Positions 10,931 to 23,390 are shown, counted from the first letter of the stretch. The stretch is 64,000 nucleotides of DNA from Agrocybe praecox (GCA_964017145.1 OZ024851.1:2356001-2420000), one strand, 5' to 3'. A program made the numbers and translations. Notes: a model not told the origin generated them from the sequence alone.

Positions 10931-13900
10931 TCAGATGTCTGCTAAATCGTCCATGTCATAGTCATCGATGCCAAGAGCGTCCTGCTCCTGACGGAGGAGG
11001 CTTTCGTTGTCGTCTTCTTCGTTGTCGTTGTCGTCGTCTTCCACATCCTCGTATTCATCTTCTTCGTCATCGAGGCCCTCTTCTGCTGATGTTTGATCAG
11101 TGTGGGCACCAGGAACATCGGTGTCCACCGCCGAAATAGCTTGCTCGAGGTGAGAGACTTGCAGCGACTTCTTCCATAAATCAGTGAAGAGTTTGGCAAG
11201 AGCCTCTTGCCTTTGGGATTGCGTTGCTGCGTAAGCATTGAGACCCTCTACTAATTGTGGGGATGTGTTTGTGTGGATGCTGATTTTATCCCGCCATTGT
11301 TTAGCCTTCCATCGAAGATAGTCCAAAACTCGGCGCATCTCTTCCTTCAGAAGCATCACCTCCTCCTTTGCCCTGCATGCGCGTGCTCTGCTCTTTGCCC
11401 ATTCAGATAATACAATGGCGTCACTTTCGTCCTCTGCTGTGATTGCGCCAGGGGTCGTCCAAATCCACGAAAGGGTCCTACGTGTTTCTCCAGTACCGTC
11501 CCGACGACTCCGTGGTTCATCGAAGAGAGAGAACTCCTCCTCTTCAACAATGCTGCTCCTGTTCTGGCCATCCTCGAGTGTTCCGGGGCGACCGACTCTC
11601 TTTGGAAGCTTCGCTGGGTCTTGATAACTTCGAACATCATTGTCTAGGAGAGGTCGATAGACGTTCTCCCAGTCACCCGGTCCTTCAAGAGCCACCTTTG
11701 CCTGCCTTGCTACGCGATATTTGTCAACAGATCGTCGAGCTCGGAGATGAACAGCATCTATCAGGGCCCTCGAGCGGGTACCCTCGCGTTGCCCCCGTAC
11801 ATTCCTATTCTTGAATAGAATCATGCGTTGCTTAAGCTTCAACGTACGTCGCAGCTCATCCAAGGCATCGGCGCACTGTGCAGTCCGCATTTTGGCTTCC
11901 ATCTCCGGCAAACCAGGGTGGCAAATTGTCGATCTGAGAAGTTTGGGGATGTGCGATGGCAGGACGATTACTGCGTCCTCGGGATGGTCGGATTTGGGAA
12001 CGAATGGACTAGCAGTGAATGAGCAGCTGCAGTCGTTTTGATATTGCAAAAACCCGGGCATGTAGATGGGCACAAGTAACTCCCAGGCGCGAATTCGTGT
12101 GCGCAATGTATTGCGTTGCTCGGCAATCGATCCCTCCTTTTGTAGGGTGGATGATGCTAGAGGGGCGTTGACGACACAACGAAGGCGACGTCTTAACGCA
12201 TGAGTATGTATGAGTACAAGGTATGAATCTATAATTAGTGTAAATAGAACGTACTGCGCATGTTCGAGCTCAAGGGCCATGAGGATAAAGGCAGACGGCG
12301 ACGTTTGATGAACCTGAGGGGCTCCCGAGTCAATGTGTTGCTTTTCTTCCTCTGCAAATTGCTTCCTGACGGAGGCCTCAGAGATAGCTGTATAATCAAG
12401 TTCTATATCAACACGGAAAGAAAAGCTAGAAAGATACTCACATTTGCCATCCGTGTGGTAAGGGTTGAACACCTTCTTCAGAAACGGAGCAGACTCCCAC
12501 TCATCACATAGTCGTTCCCACTTAATTACGGTCTTCTGGCGTAGCGTTGACGTTAAGCTTCGATGGCTTTCAGTAAGAACGTTTCTGTCCGCTACTGCTC
12601 CTCGGTAGCGACGCGCAAGAGTTTTTCCTTGTCCTATGTATTTTTCCCAATTCCAGAATCCGAAATGGTCGTCTAGGACGTCGTGCCTTGAGCCAGGTGC
12701 CTGCGTTTTTGTTGAGTTCCCTAAGGCGTTGTGAGGACTCCAGACGCGCTCTGGACATTCGCAATCCGTCAATCCTACGCCACGTAGGTAATTGAGGGAA
12801 TATATTTGATGCCCAGTAGTTTGGTGCATTGGCTCGTGGAGTTTCGGAATAGCAGGAGTGAGTTGAATAGTTGATCGAGGTTTGATTTCTTGTGGCCAGT
12901 GTTCGTCGATTCGCTTGAATAGATTAGTAAACCATTGGCAGGCGACGTCGTAGCTGATTAGAACGAGTGAAACGAAAACGTTTTGTAGGGCCGAACCGAA
13001 GATATAGTCCATGTTAGCATGCCTAGACAACCATTAGCATTGCTCAGAATGATACAACAAGGAATGTGGCAGACATACCTCTCTCCTTTATGAAGATTGC
13101 CCACGCCGATAGGCATTATCATTTCCGAACGCCCACATACGGTCATATTGACACCGGTGTAACGAAGGCCTCGCGAAAATTTCGTATTGGCTTTGGCCAG
13201 CGCTTGAAATCCCACACACGTACTGATCTGAAGTTGACGTCAATGGAATGAAAGATTTACGGAAAATAAAGATACCTACATCGTCATCATCGGCTCTGCT
13301 TAAAACATACGTTTCGTATGCTTGACGTGGTACCATATAACCCCACCCTATACCCAGACCAGGATCCTGCGAGTAGTTCGAAACGAGTTGGTTCTTCAAA
13401 CGAAAATTGGCATCCATGCAGATTATAACCATGTAAAGAAATCTTGATAAAAATATCGATGAGACACGGACTTATAACCATAAAAGAATCATCGACTCAC
13501 TTCATTCCTTCCGGCACGTCCTCCCATCCATCAGGCAAATTGATACCAGGGTAGGGACAGGAAGGACACCTGATGGCTAATTCACCTGGTTTGGTTGCAT
13601 CAACTCCAGAGGGATCGTGAGCCCGACCTGCCCACTTTAGCATTTTCAGATGACGCCATTGCATTATCATACGGAATAAAGCTCGGTATCGCGATCGTTG
13701 GGGATTGAGGCCTGTGCTGTCGCTTAGCTTTTCGAGTGCACGGTAAAAGTCGTAGGTCGATGCCTTGGTAGTAAGTGAATATTTGTGTAGCTGATTCAGT
13801 AGCTCAAAAGTTGCGCAAGCCTTTGGATTGAGCTGGGTCAAGGGGTACATGCGTCGGCGAAGTAGTTGGAGGTGGTAGGGTATGGACCGAGTACATCCAC

Positions 13901-14731
13901 AGTACATGATAGATACGTCGTGGAATCCATTGGTGTGTAGGATAAGAAGCTTGGAGTGACATGGCACCGGGTTCTCGCAATTCATCCCAGAATGGTTGAG
14001 TTGGATTTTCAGGCCTAACGATTTGAGAGTCGTACTTTCGAAATGAGTGCCGTTCCATTTCTGAGCGAGATTTGAATGAGTCTGAAGAGGTAATTTCTGA
14101 AAGCGACATACCTTGATTCTATGAAAAGGAAGTTGGCGATGCCGCTTCACGCAGCATGGAGCACAGCAGAGGTCGGGGATAAAACACTCGTCACAGCGAT
14201 AAATTGGGGAACCAGGAGGGGAATTCCGTCTTGAAATGCAATCTGGACAAGACTGAGACGTCCCAAAGTCTCCACGGCCAGACCAACGCAAGAGTTCCTG
14301 TAAGTATGTTTGACGATATTGTTTTTTCCATACCACATGAGGGCGTTTCTGAGACATATAAGTTTTAGGATATGCTTGGGTATAGAAAGCTGACCGCGAC
14401 CTACCGATACTTCAGTCCGAATTCTCTTCCTCTTCAACTCTCTCGGGGTGTCGGCCATAACCTCGCTGCTTAGTACAGACTCATACAGGTCAGCCGTGCG
14501 ATTGAGAGCAAAATCTTCGCTATCCGGTGGCTCCCAGCTGGACGCGTTTTCCCAGAGAGTAGCTGGTAGAGTGGCCTCTCGAGCCATAGGCGCCGCCAGA
14601 GTAGTGTTCCCTACTCGTCGTGACTTCGTCTCCCGGACATGTATCGTATCGTATTCCCCGAAAACCGGCACTTCGTCATGAAAGATCTGGTTAGTTGCTT
14701 TCCTGGGCTTCTTCTTTGCCCGTGCCGACAT
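10931..14731 (-). CDS. KDZ transposase with N-terminal CxC2-like cysteine cluster
   Basis: Predicted transposase (about 1,080 aa) of the Kyakuja-Dileera-Zisupton superfamily, which cuts and joins the element's ends with an RNase H-fold catalytic core (family knowledge). The ATG at 14731 opens a basic N-terminus. Then comes a cysteine cluster (CPDCISRR..., YRCDECF, CCAPCCVKRH, HRIK) like the CxC2 zinc ribbon found before KDZ cores. Core motifs follow in order: MDANFRLKNQ, GWGYMVPRQAYETYV, FQALAKANTKFSRG, YTGVNMTVCGR, GVGNLHKGER, NMDYIFGSAL, LISYDVACQW, IPKLHEPMH, GVGLTDCECPERVW and HDVLDDHFGFWNW. I infer about seven introns of 50-60 nt, all in frame where checked (for example the donor after 14404 and the acceptor ending CTCAG before KRPHVVW). 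The C-terminus is strongly acidic. It starts 182 bp inside the left TIR and shares a roughly 320-bp divergent promoter with the dioxygenase gene. No disabling lesion seen. Confidence 0.88.
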
Positions 14732-15050
14732 TTTTGGGGCAGTTTATGAAGTAAGAAGCGATAGAGCAAGATGTCAAGAGCCAGTGTACTTAGAGGTAAG
14801 TATAACTTAGTAGGTATTTGGGCGCCGAAACGATCACATGACATGACATACCAAGTTTGAATTCGTTCCGAGCTTGGAGTCATTTTTATACGCCCAAATT
14901 TCTTGATCTGGTTCAACATCAAGCTGGAGATTGGTTGTGCCCCAGCCCGGGAACTCTCTCTCCTGCTTAAATCGTTAACCAGAATCATTCTACTATCTCT
15001 ATATCTCTTCTGCTAAACCCACGAACTCTCGACGCCTCACCCTTCTCAAA
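14732..15050. promoter_or_regulatory. Divergent promoter region between KDZ transposase and dioxygenase
   Basis: A 319-bp gap lies between the ATG of the transposase (minus strand) and the ATG of the dioxygenase gene (plus strand). The head-to-head arrangement suggests shared control of the two genes. A CT-rich stretch precedes the dioxygenase ATG (14960-15050), as is common at basidiomycete start sites. No specific operator can be named. Confidence 0.5.
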
Positions 15051-16746
15051 ATGGAAATCCTAGCGCCATTCGACCCAGAGTGCGACTTTGCCTCTTTACT
15101 CCGTATTACCTCCAAGTTACAGGACCAAAACGAACTCAACTCAACTCTATTTAGTCTTTCCCCTATGTCCTCAATTTCGGACGAAGACGCCGAGGATGTT
15201 ATGGAACATCTTACTCTCCCACCCACTTTGCTAACAAGTTCGACCAGTCACTTGCAAGACGACGTTGAGCTGGGCCCATTCTTCAGTCTTTCACCCATGT
15301 CTTCCATCAGCAACCATTCTGATGGATGCATCGATGACGTTGTCCTTCCTTCACCTTTGTTGAACACGATGAATGCTTGTACAAATGTCATTCCAAACTT
15401 GGCATTACCAAAGTCTACTCTACCCAACTCGGATACTCGGTCTGGAGCTGACAACCCCACTACTCGGCAAGATTTTGATTCCCCAAGCAATACAAGTGCG
15501 AAGCAGAAGAGGAAACGAAAAAATAAAGAACACAGTCGCGCCGCACGCAAGAGAAGAAAGGAGGAGAAGAAAGCCGAGCAAAAGATAGGCGAATACGAGG
15601 TTCGCGAAGACATTTTGAAGCGCATCGTAGAGAAAGCGGAGCCCATTGCAAGTCCTTTTGACTTTTCCAGCAGCAAAGTCACCAAGGCGGCGTTCATTGC
15701 AAAAGACGATCGCTCTCGCACCAAGAACGCTCATTCCATCGAGGAGATAACAGGGGATTTAGGGTTTAAATTGCAGAAGTGGGACGGAAAGTGAGCCTCG
15801 TACGATCTCCCTTGTCGTTAACTAATTGCCGCGTAGGACACCTGCACCGATTATTGATCAGCACAGGCGATTTGTAGGGCTTCTTGCTGGACATCCTGCG
15901 GCCCAGGACTGGATAGAGCTACACAAGGAAGCAGCTACAGCTATGGAATCCCTCCGGTCTCGCTGCGTTCCTCCTAAGCCTAAGCCTAACAAACCTCCCA
16001 ACCGACGCGGAAACTTTATCGCTCTCACTTGCGGTATCTCACACGGCGGTGGCCAAGAAAAGCCAGGAAAACTACACCCGGATGGTTCCAACAAAAATGG
16101 ACCCAACGCTCAGGTTTTGAGGGAATTATCCCAGATTCCTATCTTCAAAAGATTGACGGGCTTCGTGTCTGGTGAGTATCACTGGCTGTTTATTTTGTCG
16201 TCTCTAAAGTCCCTTGTAACACTAGCTGCGATCGCTACATGGGCACCCGACCTCCATGCGCACTATGCACAAGCTTTACGACAGCTTCACGATGCACACC
16301 CTGAGCTGGACCGCGTATTCGACAATAGCATCCTATCTGCATTTAGCTACAACTTTGGTCCTCAAACAGTATGCTATCCACACAAAGATTTTGGCAACTT
16401 GCCCTATGGAATGTGCGCAATAACAGCCTTTGGCAACTACGACCCGACACGAGGTGGCCACCTTATTCTGTGGGAATGCCGCCTGGTCATTGAATTCCCT
16501 CCAGGCTCAACCATCCTGATCGCATCTGCCGTCATCACCCACTCCAACACATCCATCCTTGAGAATGAATCGCGTTACTTGTTCGCTCAATATACTGCCG
16601 GAGGAATATTCAGATGGGTGGAGCACGACTTCAAGACCTCCGAAATATACTACAAATCTGTTGGCCACGAGCGCTTAGAAGAGGTTTTGAAGAAGGAAGC
16701 TGAGCGTTGGGTTCGTGGACTTTCTCTGCTCCCTATCATCCCGTAA
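15051..16746 (+). CDS. TET/JBP-type Fe(II)/2-oxoglutarate dioxygenase of the KDZ element
   Basis: Predicted DNA-base dioxygenase. TET/JBP enzymes oxidise 5-methylcytosine or the thymine methyl group using Fe(II), O2 and 2-oxoglutarate (family knowledge). Three exons (15051-15790, 15837-16171, 16226-16746; introns 46 and 54 nt) give exactly 532 codons (531 aa). The N-terminal 250 residues are low-complexity with two copies of a (F/L)SLSPMSSIS motif near residues 34 and 79 and a strongly basic KRKRKNKEHSRAARKRRKEEK stretch that could be a nuclear signal or DNA contact. The catalytic domain has the Fe-binding HxD as H411-K-D413 (VCYPHKDFG), a GGHLILWE strand, the distal His as H464 (SAVITHSN) and an Arg at 475 expected to bind 2-oxoglutarate, followed by QYTAGGIFRW, a typical fungal TET/JBP motif. 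All ligands are present, so the enzyme looks active. The substrate base is not determinable here. Confidence 0.85.
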
Positions 16747-17106
16747 AATATGTCGTATTGTTCTTGTGACTTAGAATTTCATATACTACCTTGTGTCTAA
16801 AAATAAATTGATAGTGTTCCGTGGTGATTTCGTGGCGGCATCGAAGTATTTCTACTCAAAAAAGACATATAAATCCCCTACTTTCGCCTCAAATGATTTG
16901 ATAAATAATTTTTCGTGCATGTAAGCTTATCATCTGTTATAATTTAAAGAGCATAGTATTGGTGCAATGACCTTGCAATGACCCCCAATTTACTCACGAG
17001 TTGAAATTGCGTGCAAGTTCAAATTCCTTAATTGGAACGCAGTTGAACTTAATTTCAACTTCGATTTCTCACTTCCACCCGACTTCTATCATTTCCAAAA
17101 GAAACC
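16747..17106. other. Intergenic gap inside KDZ element
   Basis: AT-rich spacer holding the 3' end of the dioxygenase gene and the promoter of the small coiled-coil gene. No gene or repeat seen. Confidence 0.4.
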
Positions 17107-17617
17107 ATGCAGTCAAATCATCATGAAGAAGCTCGTCGTAGCATTCGTAACAATAGGCGTCGTCAGTATTACTACGAGTAAGCATTTCTTCTTTCACGCA
17201 GTACGGTTAATAACATAGTGCGATATTTACTAGCCACTTATACGAAGAACATAGGTGCGCAAGGATTCGAGCAAACAAGCGCGTTATATTAACTACAATA
17301 CACTGAATCATGACAGACTGCTTGTAAAAATTGTGTAAACTACAGGAAAGCGATCGAGCAATACTCAGGGGAATACTTAGCTGCCAAACGCGAGCATCAT
17401 CGTCAGGCACAAGCCAAATACTGCGAGGCAAATCGAGTAAGGCTGCAAATAAAGGAGGTGGAATACAGGTAAGTACTACTACTATCGACATAATGCCATT
17501 CTCCCTAAATCTATGTTTTTTTGTACGGGCAGAATAAAGAAGAAAAAGGAAGTTGAAATCTTAAGAGATGAGGCAGAGTACCAGCGGCTCATGTCTCTGG
17601 AGGATGACTCGGACTAA
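17107..17617 (+). CDS. Small coiled-coil protein (92 aa), KDZ cargo
   Basis: A three-exon gene assembled by hand: 17107-17177, 17346-17468 and 17533-17617. Introns begin GTAAGC and GTAAGT and end CAG; lengths sum to 279 nt (92 aa plus stop), with every junction in frame. The protein is highly charged. It begins with an Arg/Tyr-rich segment (RRSIRNNRRRQYYY), continues as a long Lys/Glu/Gln-rich region likely to form one helix or coiled coil, and ends acidic (LMSLEDDSD). I do not recognise a family. It lies between the dioxygenase gene and the split cargo gene, so it may be an accessory DNA- or transposase-binding factor, but that is a guess. Codon choice and splice signals resemble the neighbouring intact genes. 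Confidence 0.6.
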
Positions 17618-17881
17618 ATAACTTCACCTTCGTGTTTTGCATGTCAAATATTAAACAATAAATGACTCATATGACATATAGAGGCGCAAAAAACATTCCA
17701 TTGAGAACTAAATAAAATGTAAAAAAACATCGCCTCAACTGTAATTAGGTTAGATATAATGTATTGTAAGGTATAGCATATAGGACGACGACGTAGGGCA
17801 TATTCTAAACATAATGCATAGAGATGGAAAGTGGGCAGACAATGAACCGGAAAATGTAGAATTGAGGAACTCTGAGGCGTC
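17618..17881. other. Intergenic gap between convergent genes
   Basis: AT-rich 264-bp spacer between the coiled-coil gene (plus) and the 3' end of the split cargo gene (minus). AATAAA-like sequences (for example near 17656) fit 3'-end formation for the plus-strand gene. Nothing else is seen. Confidence 0.35.
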
Positions 17882-18642
17882 TCAGTTTAACTTGGCGATA
17901 TCGTCGAAGTAAGAGGGGTCGATGTCTGATAGATCACCAAAATCGCTGCCAATATCGAGCATCATGCTATCCGCCTGGTTTGCGAGAATGGTGTACGGAG
18001 GTGGGGGTGCAGAACCGTACGCAGGCGGCTGAGAAGTTGGGAGGGGAGGTGGGGGTGGAATAAACAGGAGCGTCGAAGGTGGAGGAGGAAGGGCGGGCTG
18101 AAGAGCAGGTGACAATGGGGATGGCAGGAGTGGTGGGTTGTGAGAAGAGCCTGTGGTTGATGGACAGGAGACGGATGCAAAGGGAGCCATGATGTGTGCG
18201 ACGGACAAAGGTGCAGAAGAGCTGGAGGCAAATGGCGCGAGGGCGAAGTCTGTGGCAGTGAAAGTACGCGTGGAAGAAGCTTGCACGGCCGGTACGGGTG
18301 TCGCTGTCGCCTCCTCAAGCATTGCATTGAAGTCATGGATGTCAGGGCTTTGGTCGACGTGTCGTCTCTTTTGTTGATTGACAGGAGTGGATGGGGATTT
18401 GCGCTTCAGCAGGTTCATAGCGTCGTCAGTGTTGTCATCATCCTCTACGGAGGCCTTGCCCTTGCCCTTTTGCTGTCTTTGCTGGTTGTCCGTGGCATTG
18501 GCGTTGGCGTTGTTTTCCTTGTCGACATCGTCGTTGTCAGTATCCTCGTCGGTGACCTCCAATTCGGAGTACGGCGCTGTTTCAGGCATGTCTTCGTACA
18601 AAGGTGAGTAGTACTTGCGAATGATCTTCGTCTTCTTGCCGA
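17882..18642 (-). pseudogene. 3' half of a KDZ cargo gene split by the Plavaka insertion
   Basis: A minus-strand frame open from the Plavaka boundary to a stop at 17882. It begins LGKKTKIIRKYYSPLYEDMP, then an acidic D/N-rich stretch, a KGKGK basic patch, KRKSP and QQKRRHVD motifs, and a long Pro/Ser-rich tail ending FGDLSDIDPSYFDDI. It has no start codon or promoter of its own at the boundary. Its frame matches the 5' half at 44845-46353 when the 26,200-bp insert and one GA duplication are removed: the whole adds up to 2,097 nt, exactly 699 codons. No known domain is recognised. It is inactivated as a single gene by the insertion, though either half could still be transcribed. Confidence 0.8.
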
Positions 18643-18644
18643 GA
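18643..18644. repeat. Plavaka target-site duplication, left copy (GA)
   Basis: The dinucleotide GA directly precedes the left end CATCAGG and recurs at 44845-44846 after the right end. A 2-3 bp TSD is characteristic of CACTA-class elements. The two bases alone would be weak, but the host frame is restored exactly when one copy is removed. Confidence 0.7.
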
Positions 18645-18800
18645 CATCAGGAAAATGACTTTTGCTCTAAAAAAGCTTTGGATAAATATAATTCTGCTAA
18701 AGGCAATATACGACTCTGAGAAGCTCTGTAAGACTCTGCACAGCTTTGGTCTTTAGCGTTATACATAAAAAGCTTTGCAGATCTTTGGTACACTGTTAAT
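18645..18800 (+). repeat. Plavaka left terminal and subterminal repeats
   Basis: The terminal CATCAGGAAAATGAC is followed by short repeated motifs: AAAGCTTTGG at about 18671, GACTCTG twice (around 18712 and 18732), CAGCTTTGG near 18740 and AAAAGCTTTGC near 18768. The cluster is the expected layout of transposase-binding sites in a CACTA-like end. Confidence 0.65.
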
Positions 18801-18869
18801 GCTTTCAGAGTTGCCATCATAATTATAAAGTAAAGAAAATCGAATATATTCATTTTGCAGACTATATAA

Positions 18870-21800
18870 TCAATAAATAGTCTGATATGAGTATTTACTT
18901 AGCCAATTATTGACTAAAAAAGATGAGGCTTCGTCAAGCACAGTGAAAGGACTCCAGCTTTCTGGGATATTTTCTTTGAGAGAAGGAAAAATAGGAAAAA
19001 GCATACAGCTCTGACGAATATCTTTTACCTTGACTATAGCACCTTGTGTTCGATTTTGAGTGTTTGTTGTTTTCCGAATGTTATACATCATCCCATGCTT
19101 AGCTTCTGCAGCACCAGCAAATTGAGTATACCATTCGACATAAGCCAAGGGTTCATTCTTATCAGGCCAGTTTTCTGGTCGGGATCGTGGTCCATGAATT
19201 GTGTCGAGTGTATCTGGCAGCGTAAATATGACTCTGACTCTTCCTGTTCTTGTGCCTAAGTTTTAATCAGCTAATCTATTTATGAGAAATTAACTGGTAT
19301 TACTTACCTTTTACTCCTGTTGACTCTGCCATATCATCGAAATTAATAATGGCAGTGTCAAACCACCCATTAGGAAGCTTGCTGGATTTTGGAATAGCTT
19401 TAACCACATCTTTTTCTTCTTTGTCATCATGAAGAGAATCTGGGTGAAAGCGAACCATATTGTAGACATCAACTTTACTAAAAGGAAGATCTATTTCTTG
19501 TAAAGATCTGGTGTGGATAGGCTGCTCTAATAATCCACTGATAAATGACTTCAAATGTCGAATAAAATCAGGTGCATTATGTGCTTCTTGGATTACAGTC
19601 ATCCACCATCATGTGATACACTGAAATAGAATATTATTATTTTGGACGCAAATACATGGAAAACATACAAACAAAAAAAATAAGGCAGGTATACTAGTAT
19701 GTACATAGTGTTATGATATTTTAAAAAACTGCAAAAAGTGATGCAAGAGGGAGGAAAAAAAACAAAAAAGCTTGACTGCCATCTAAACTTGCAGCCACCA
19801 CTGATTGATACAGTGCCGTAATTCATAATATAGCAATTCTGGCCCGGCCATGTTTAGGGGTTATTGTTGAATGGATTTTAAGGCTTACAATGCAAAAAGG
19901 ATCATGAATCTATGTACTCTAACGCACCACAAAATACTACTGTATCACTAAGTGGTGTGTAACACGTGATAGTGGAACACTGTAAGGAAAGCAAACGGTT
20001 TGGAAAATTTGGGAATTTTGGAATTGAAACATTCCGGCCTTTTGTCGTTGCAGATTTATTGTCTATTTGGCCAGAGTCAGAGGCAGTATCCATAAGGCTT
20101 GTAGGGCTTGAAGATCGGCTATCGGAAGAAAGAGTCTGCTGGTGTCTGTCGAAGCTAGTAATTTTCTCCTGTCTTGATAACCATTTGATCATTTGTGGGA
20201 ATTCGTCGCGCTGATTTGATGCTCGCCAGCCATGCTTTGCAAAGTCAATGTGGAGTCTTTCAAACATTTCTGTGTTGTAGTTGTCTGTTGTTCCAAAGTG
20301 CTTGATGGATTCCACATAGTGAATTAGCGAATGGAATTTTGGTATGTTGAAGTCTGAGCGAACCCCTGTGTCCAGGAAATATTGCCGATTTTGGTGAAAT
20401 CGCTTCAAAGCATCTTCTAAGTACCCTAAGGAAACTGTATCGTGTGATGGATATTGGGCAATATAAATGAAGTCTAGAAGCGCTGTAACAGCTTTAATGC
20501 CTTGGACTGGAATGCTCCCAACCAAACACCCAAGGAGAATCTTGGCCATGTTTTTTCGTTCTGGCCCAGATATTTGAGAGAGTGCAGATATTCCATTTTT
20601 GAACCGCCGTAAACCATATGCAGGAGGAAGAGAGCGTATACGCTGGTCAAGCTGGGCTGGTGTTAAAATTGTTTGGCACCATGAAATAAGATGCTTGAAA
20701 ACGCCTTGATAGAGTTGATGAAGTACGTCAGGAGTCATTGATCTGTGTATATCAACCAGCGGAAAGTCCTGCCAGAAAGGGCTGTAAACGCTTCCTGCAA
20801 CATCGTAGCCCATACAATATTCATGGAACTTGCGAGGATTTCCACCTGACTCCGTCTTGCCTTCTTCAATTATTGATTTTGTCCACGCTTGTGTTCTGAG
20901 CTCCTTTGAAGCTTTATCTTGCAGCTCTGTCGATTTTGCTTTGCATTTAAAGCACGTCCCTGACTTGCTGCACGTAACCAAGCATTGCTCTGGGTAGTCC
21001 GCAACATATGATGTGAGAATTGGAAAAATTTTCCTCACAGCTCCATCGGAGCCAATCATTTCTACCCCATTTTTTCCGGCATTAATAAGAGGCTGAAGGA
21101 CTATCTTCATGGATTCATGGAAAATGCGATGGACTCTGGATCTGTGGTCCTGTTCTGATATTCGAGATCTGTCAATTTTCTCGACCGACAAATAAGCCAG
21201 AAGAATGCATGGATGTTTGCTAGGTTTACGTCGAGTAGCTTTGGGAATGTTGCCAATCGTAAGATAAACGGGATAAGCTGATTTGTTGCCAGAGAATTGT
21301 GTTAGTTGAGTTTTGTCCGTTGCAATAATAACAGGAGCAATTGTTCCTCCATTTTCGACTCTTGCCTGGAAAACGTTAGAAACTAAATTACTTCTGTAAG
21401 AAAATAAACATACTTGCAGCGCGTGCCACCACTTTCCAGTCCACATTTCAGAATAAACCCGTGTTTCTTTGGTTGAGTCTGTGTATACTTTTTGAGGAGC
21501 ATATACCATTTCGGGAGAGAGATCAGGGTCTTTCCACAGACTCTTGATCGCCTCAACAGGATTTCGAAATTGTATCGTAAATGTTTGGCTACTGTTATCG
21601 CCAAAGTGAAGAGTCTGTTCTTCCCATTCACCACCTCTGGTCGGCATAGAGTCCAGTTTTTGGTGGAGAGCTCTTATATTTCTATAAGAAAGACCTAGCT
21701 TCTCAACAACCTACGTGGAAGGTGGATTAATATTCACCAATGAGCAGAGCAACATTCACTCACCTCTGGAATTTCCAGTAGCCGATCAAAAGCCTTATGG

Positions 21801-22366
21801 CCCGGCCCGTCCTTTATAGCCCAGTGAGCAATGTCCCAGTCAAGCTTTGATAAGAACGGATAAAATTGACTATGCGGCTCTTTCAATCCTTCATCTTCAG
21901 GTGCGATATAACATGGTGGTTGTTCTTGTCTGATGATTTTTCCGTCGCTTTTATTTGTAACTGTGATCTGCTGATGTTCTTCATTGGTTTCGGGAGAATT
22001 TGATTTACTCCTTGACGCAGCATCTTGTAAGCGGTTTTGAGCTGTTTGTGGTCCAGGCCCTGCATTGTCTGAGGAAGGAGGAAGGAAACGGAACATGTCA
22101 TGCCTGGGATAGAGATCTGATAGATCAAACAAATCTTCATCTTCGTCATTAGGATTGTACTCTGGCCACTCAGTGTTTTGGTTATCTTGAAAGTTTGTTT
22201 CCGTTGCGATGGACATGACCTCTGGAAATCCTTGGTATGTTCCTAGATCTTTCAGTTTGCCTTTCATATACCATGCACATGAGCGCGCAGTTGACAAATG
22301 TGACTGCATTGAGCCTATGGTCCTGAAGAATTTGTGGCATGTTCCTGCTTCGCAAGGAATACTCAT
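18870..22366 (-). CDS. Plavaka transposase
   Basis: Predicted transposase of the Plavaka group, a CACTA-related family abundant in Agaricomycetes. The ATG at 22366 starts an N-terminal zinc-finger-like segment (CEAGTCHKFFRTIGSMQSH). The segment LDWDIAHWAIKDGPGHKAFDRLLEIPE precedes an intron at about 21766-21714. The core then reads VVEKLGLSYRNIRALHQKLD, MPTRGGEWEE, MVYAPQKVYTD, ARVENGGTIAPVIIATDKTQL and IPKATRRKPSKH. Further on come CFKCKAK, HEYCMGYDVAGSVYSPFWQDFPLVDIHRSMTPDVLHQLYQG, IPKFHSLIHYVESIKHFGTTDNYNTEMFERLHIDFAK and HGWRASNQRDEF. C-terminal exons at 19602-19310 and 19260-18870 carry VRFHPDSLHDDKEEKDVVKA, AESTGVKG and AYVEWYTQFAG, all typical of the family. The exon join near 19900-19590 is not resolved, so I cannot exclude a lesion there. 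It drives excision and insertion of the element and lies in the left arm. Confidence 0.85.
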
Positions 22367-22504
22367 GGTGGTGGGAAGGCAAAGAAAAAGTCACACAATC
22401 AGATTCAAAGAGGGAGGAACACATATGACGTTGAATAGCTCTATAGATAGATTATACTTTGTAAGAAGTAGCGTATTATTAGAGAAGCATAGAACTCACA
22501 ATAT

Positions 22505-23390
22505 CTACAGCATACTAAAGAGAACCTTATACGCGCTGGCCTGCAGCTTTTGCCTTTTGTCTATTCCATCAATCTCCGACTTCATCTGTTGCTCCAAGAT
22601 TTCAAGAAGATTTTCAATTTTTTGTTTCTTGTTCATTCGAGCTTTACGCGCTTGTTTTTTCTTGAGAATTTTCATGAATTTCATGTATCCTTTAAGAGTT
22701 GAAGCTGGTTTAAGAAAACAAATCTTCCTTGGGGGTGGTGAGATTTGAACTGTTGAAGTCGAAAGTTGGGTCCTTGTTTCAGAATGGCAAGTGTTGTCGG
22801 AGGCATCTTGACTGAGGGCTTCAGCATGTGTATGGTGGAGAACAGGTGGCAGAGAAGGTGGGTTTGATAAGACCTTTGGACATGCGTGCACAAAGGGAGA
22901 GCCAAGCAAGGAACTTCCTCTCTGTGGAATAGCGTCGAAGTTGTGGTCCATTGGACAACCGCCATGGTCGCATTGTCCATGCATAGGCTTTGGAATATCA
23001 AGAGGTGGTTCACCTTTTTTCTGTGGCATATTCAAGCTTAAATTTGCGTTTAGAATAAATCAAGAGAGAAATTCTTACAAAAATGTAGCCAGACCATCCT
23101 TCTATAGATGGAGGAGGTATACGGTTGTACTGAAGCTCGTACTTTTCGGAGAAATCACAAAACCATCCAGTTTGGGGTGGAGAGTTGTCAATAATGCTGG
23201 ATGTGTCTGCTTTATTGGAAGAGGGATACCCAGGGGAGGAGCTCTCATGTTGGGACATAGAGGTTCTTTGAGGCGTGTTGAAAGGTTGTCGAATCAAAAC
23301 AGGATGATGTGGCGACAACAGAACAATTTGTGCCAATTGTTTTTGCCTTTCCGGCTCTGAATCTGGAACCACCTCAGAGTAGAAGGACAT
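22505..23390 (-). CDS. Plavaka accessory protein, unknown function (275 aa)
   Basis: A two-exon gene (23390-23079 and 23020-22505; intron 58 nt, GTAAGA...CACAG) giving exactly 276 codons. The N-terminal half has short conserved-looking segments (SPHHPVLIRQPF, GWFCDFSEKYELQYNRIPPP). The second exon has a possible small Cys/His cluster (MHGQCDHGGCPMDH) and ends in a very basic helical region (FMKILKKKQARKARMNKKQK...) likely to be a coiled coil that binds nucleic acid. It lies 139 bp upstream of the Plavaka transposase start in the same orientation. I do not recognise a named family. By position it could be the element's second protein, comparable in role to TnpA-type subterminal-repeat-binding proteins of CACTA elements, but that is inference. 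Confidence 0.6.

Noticed and set aside
15248..15724. Minus-strand 158-codon frame opposite the dioxygenase gene
   Set aside because: Shadow of the Ser/Lys-rich coding exon on the other strand; no motif, no promoter context.
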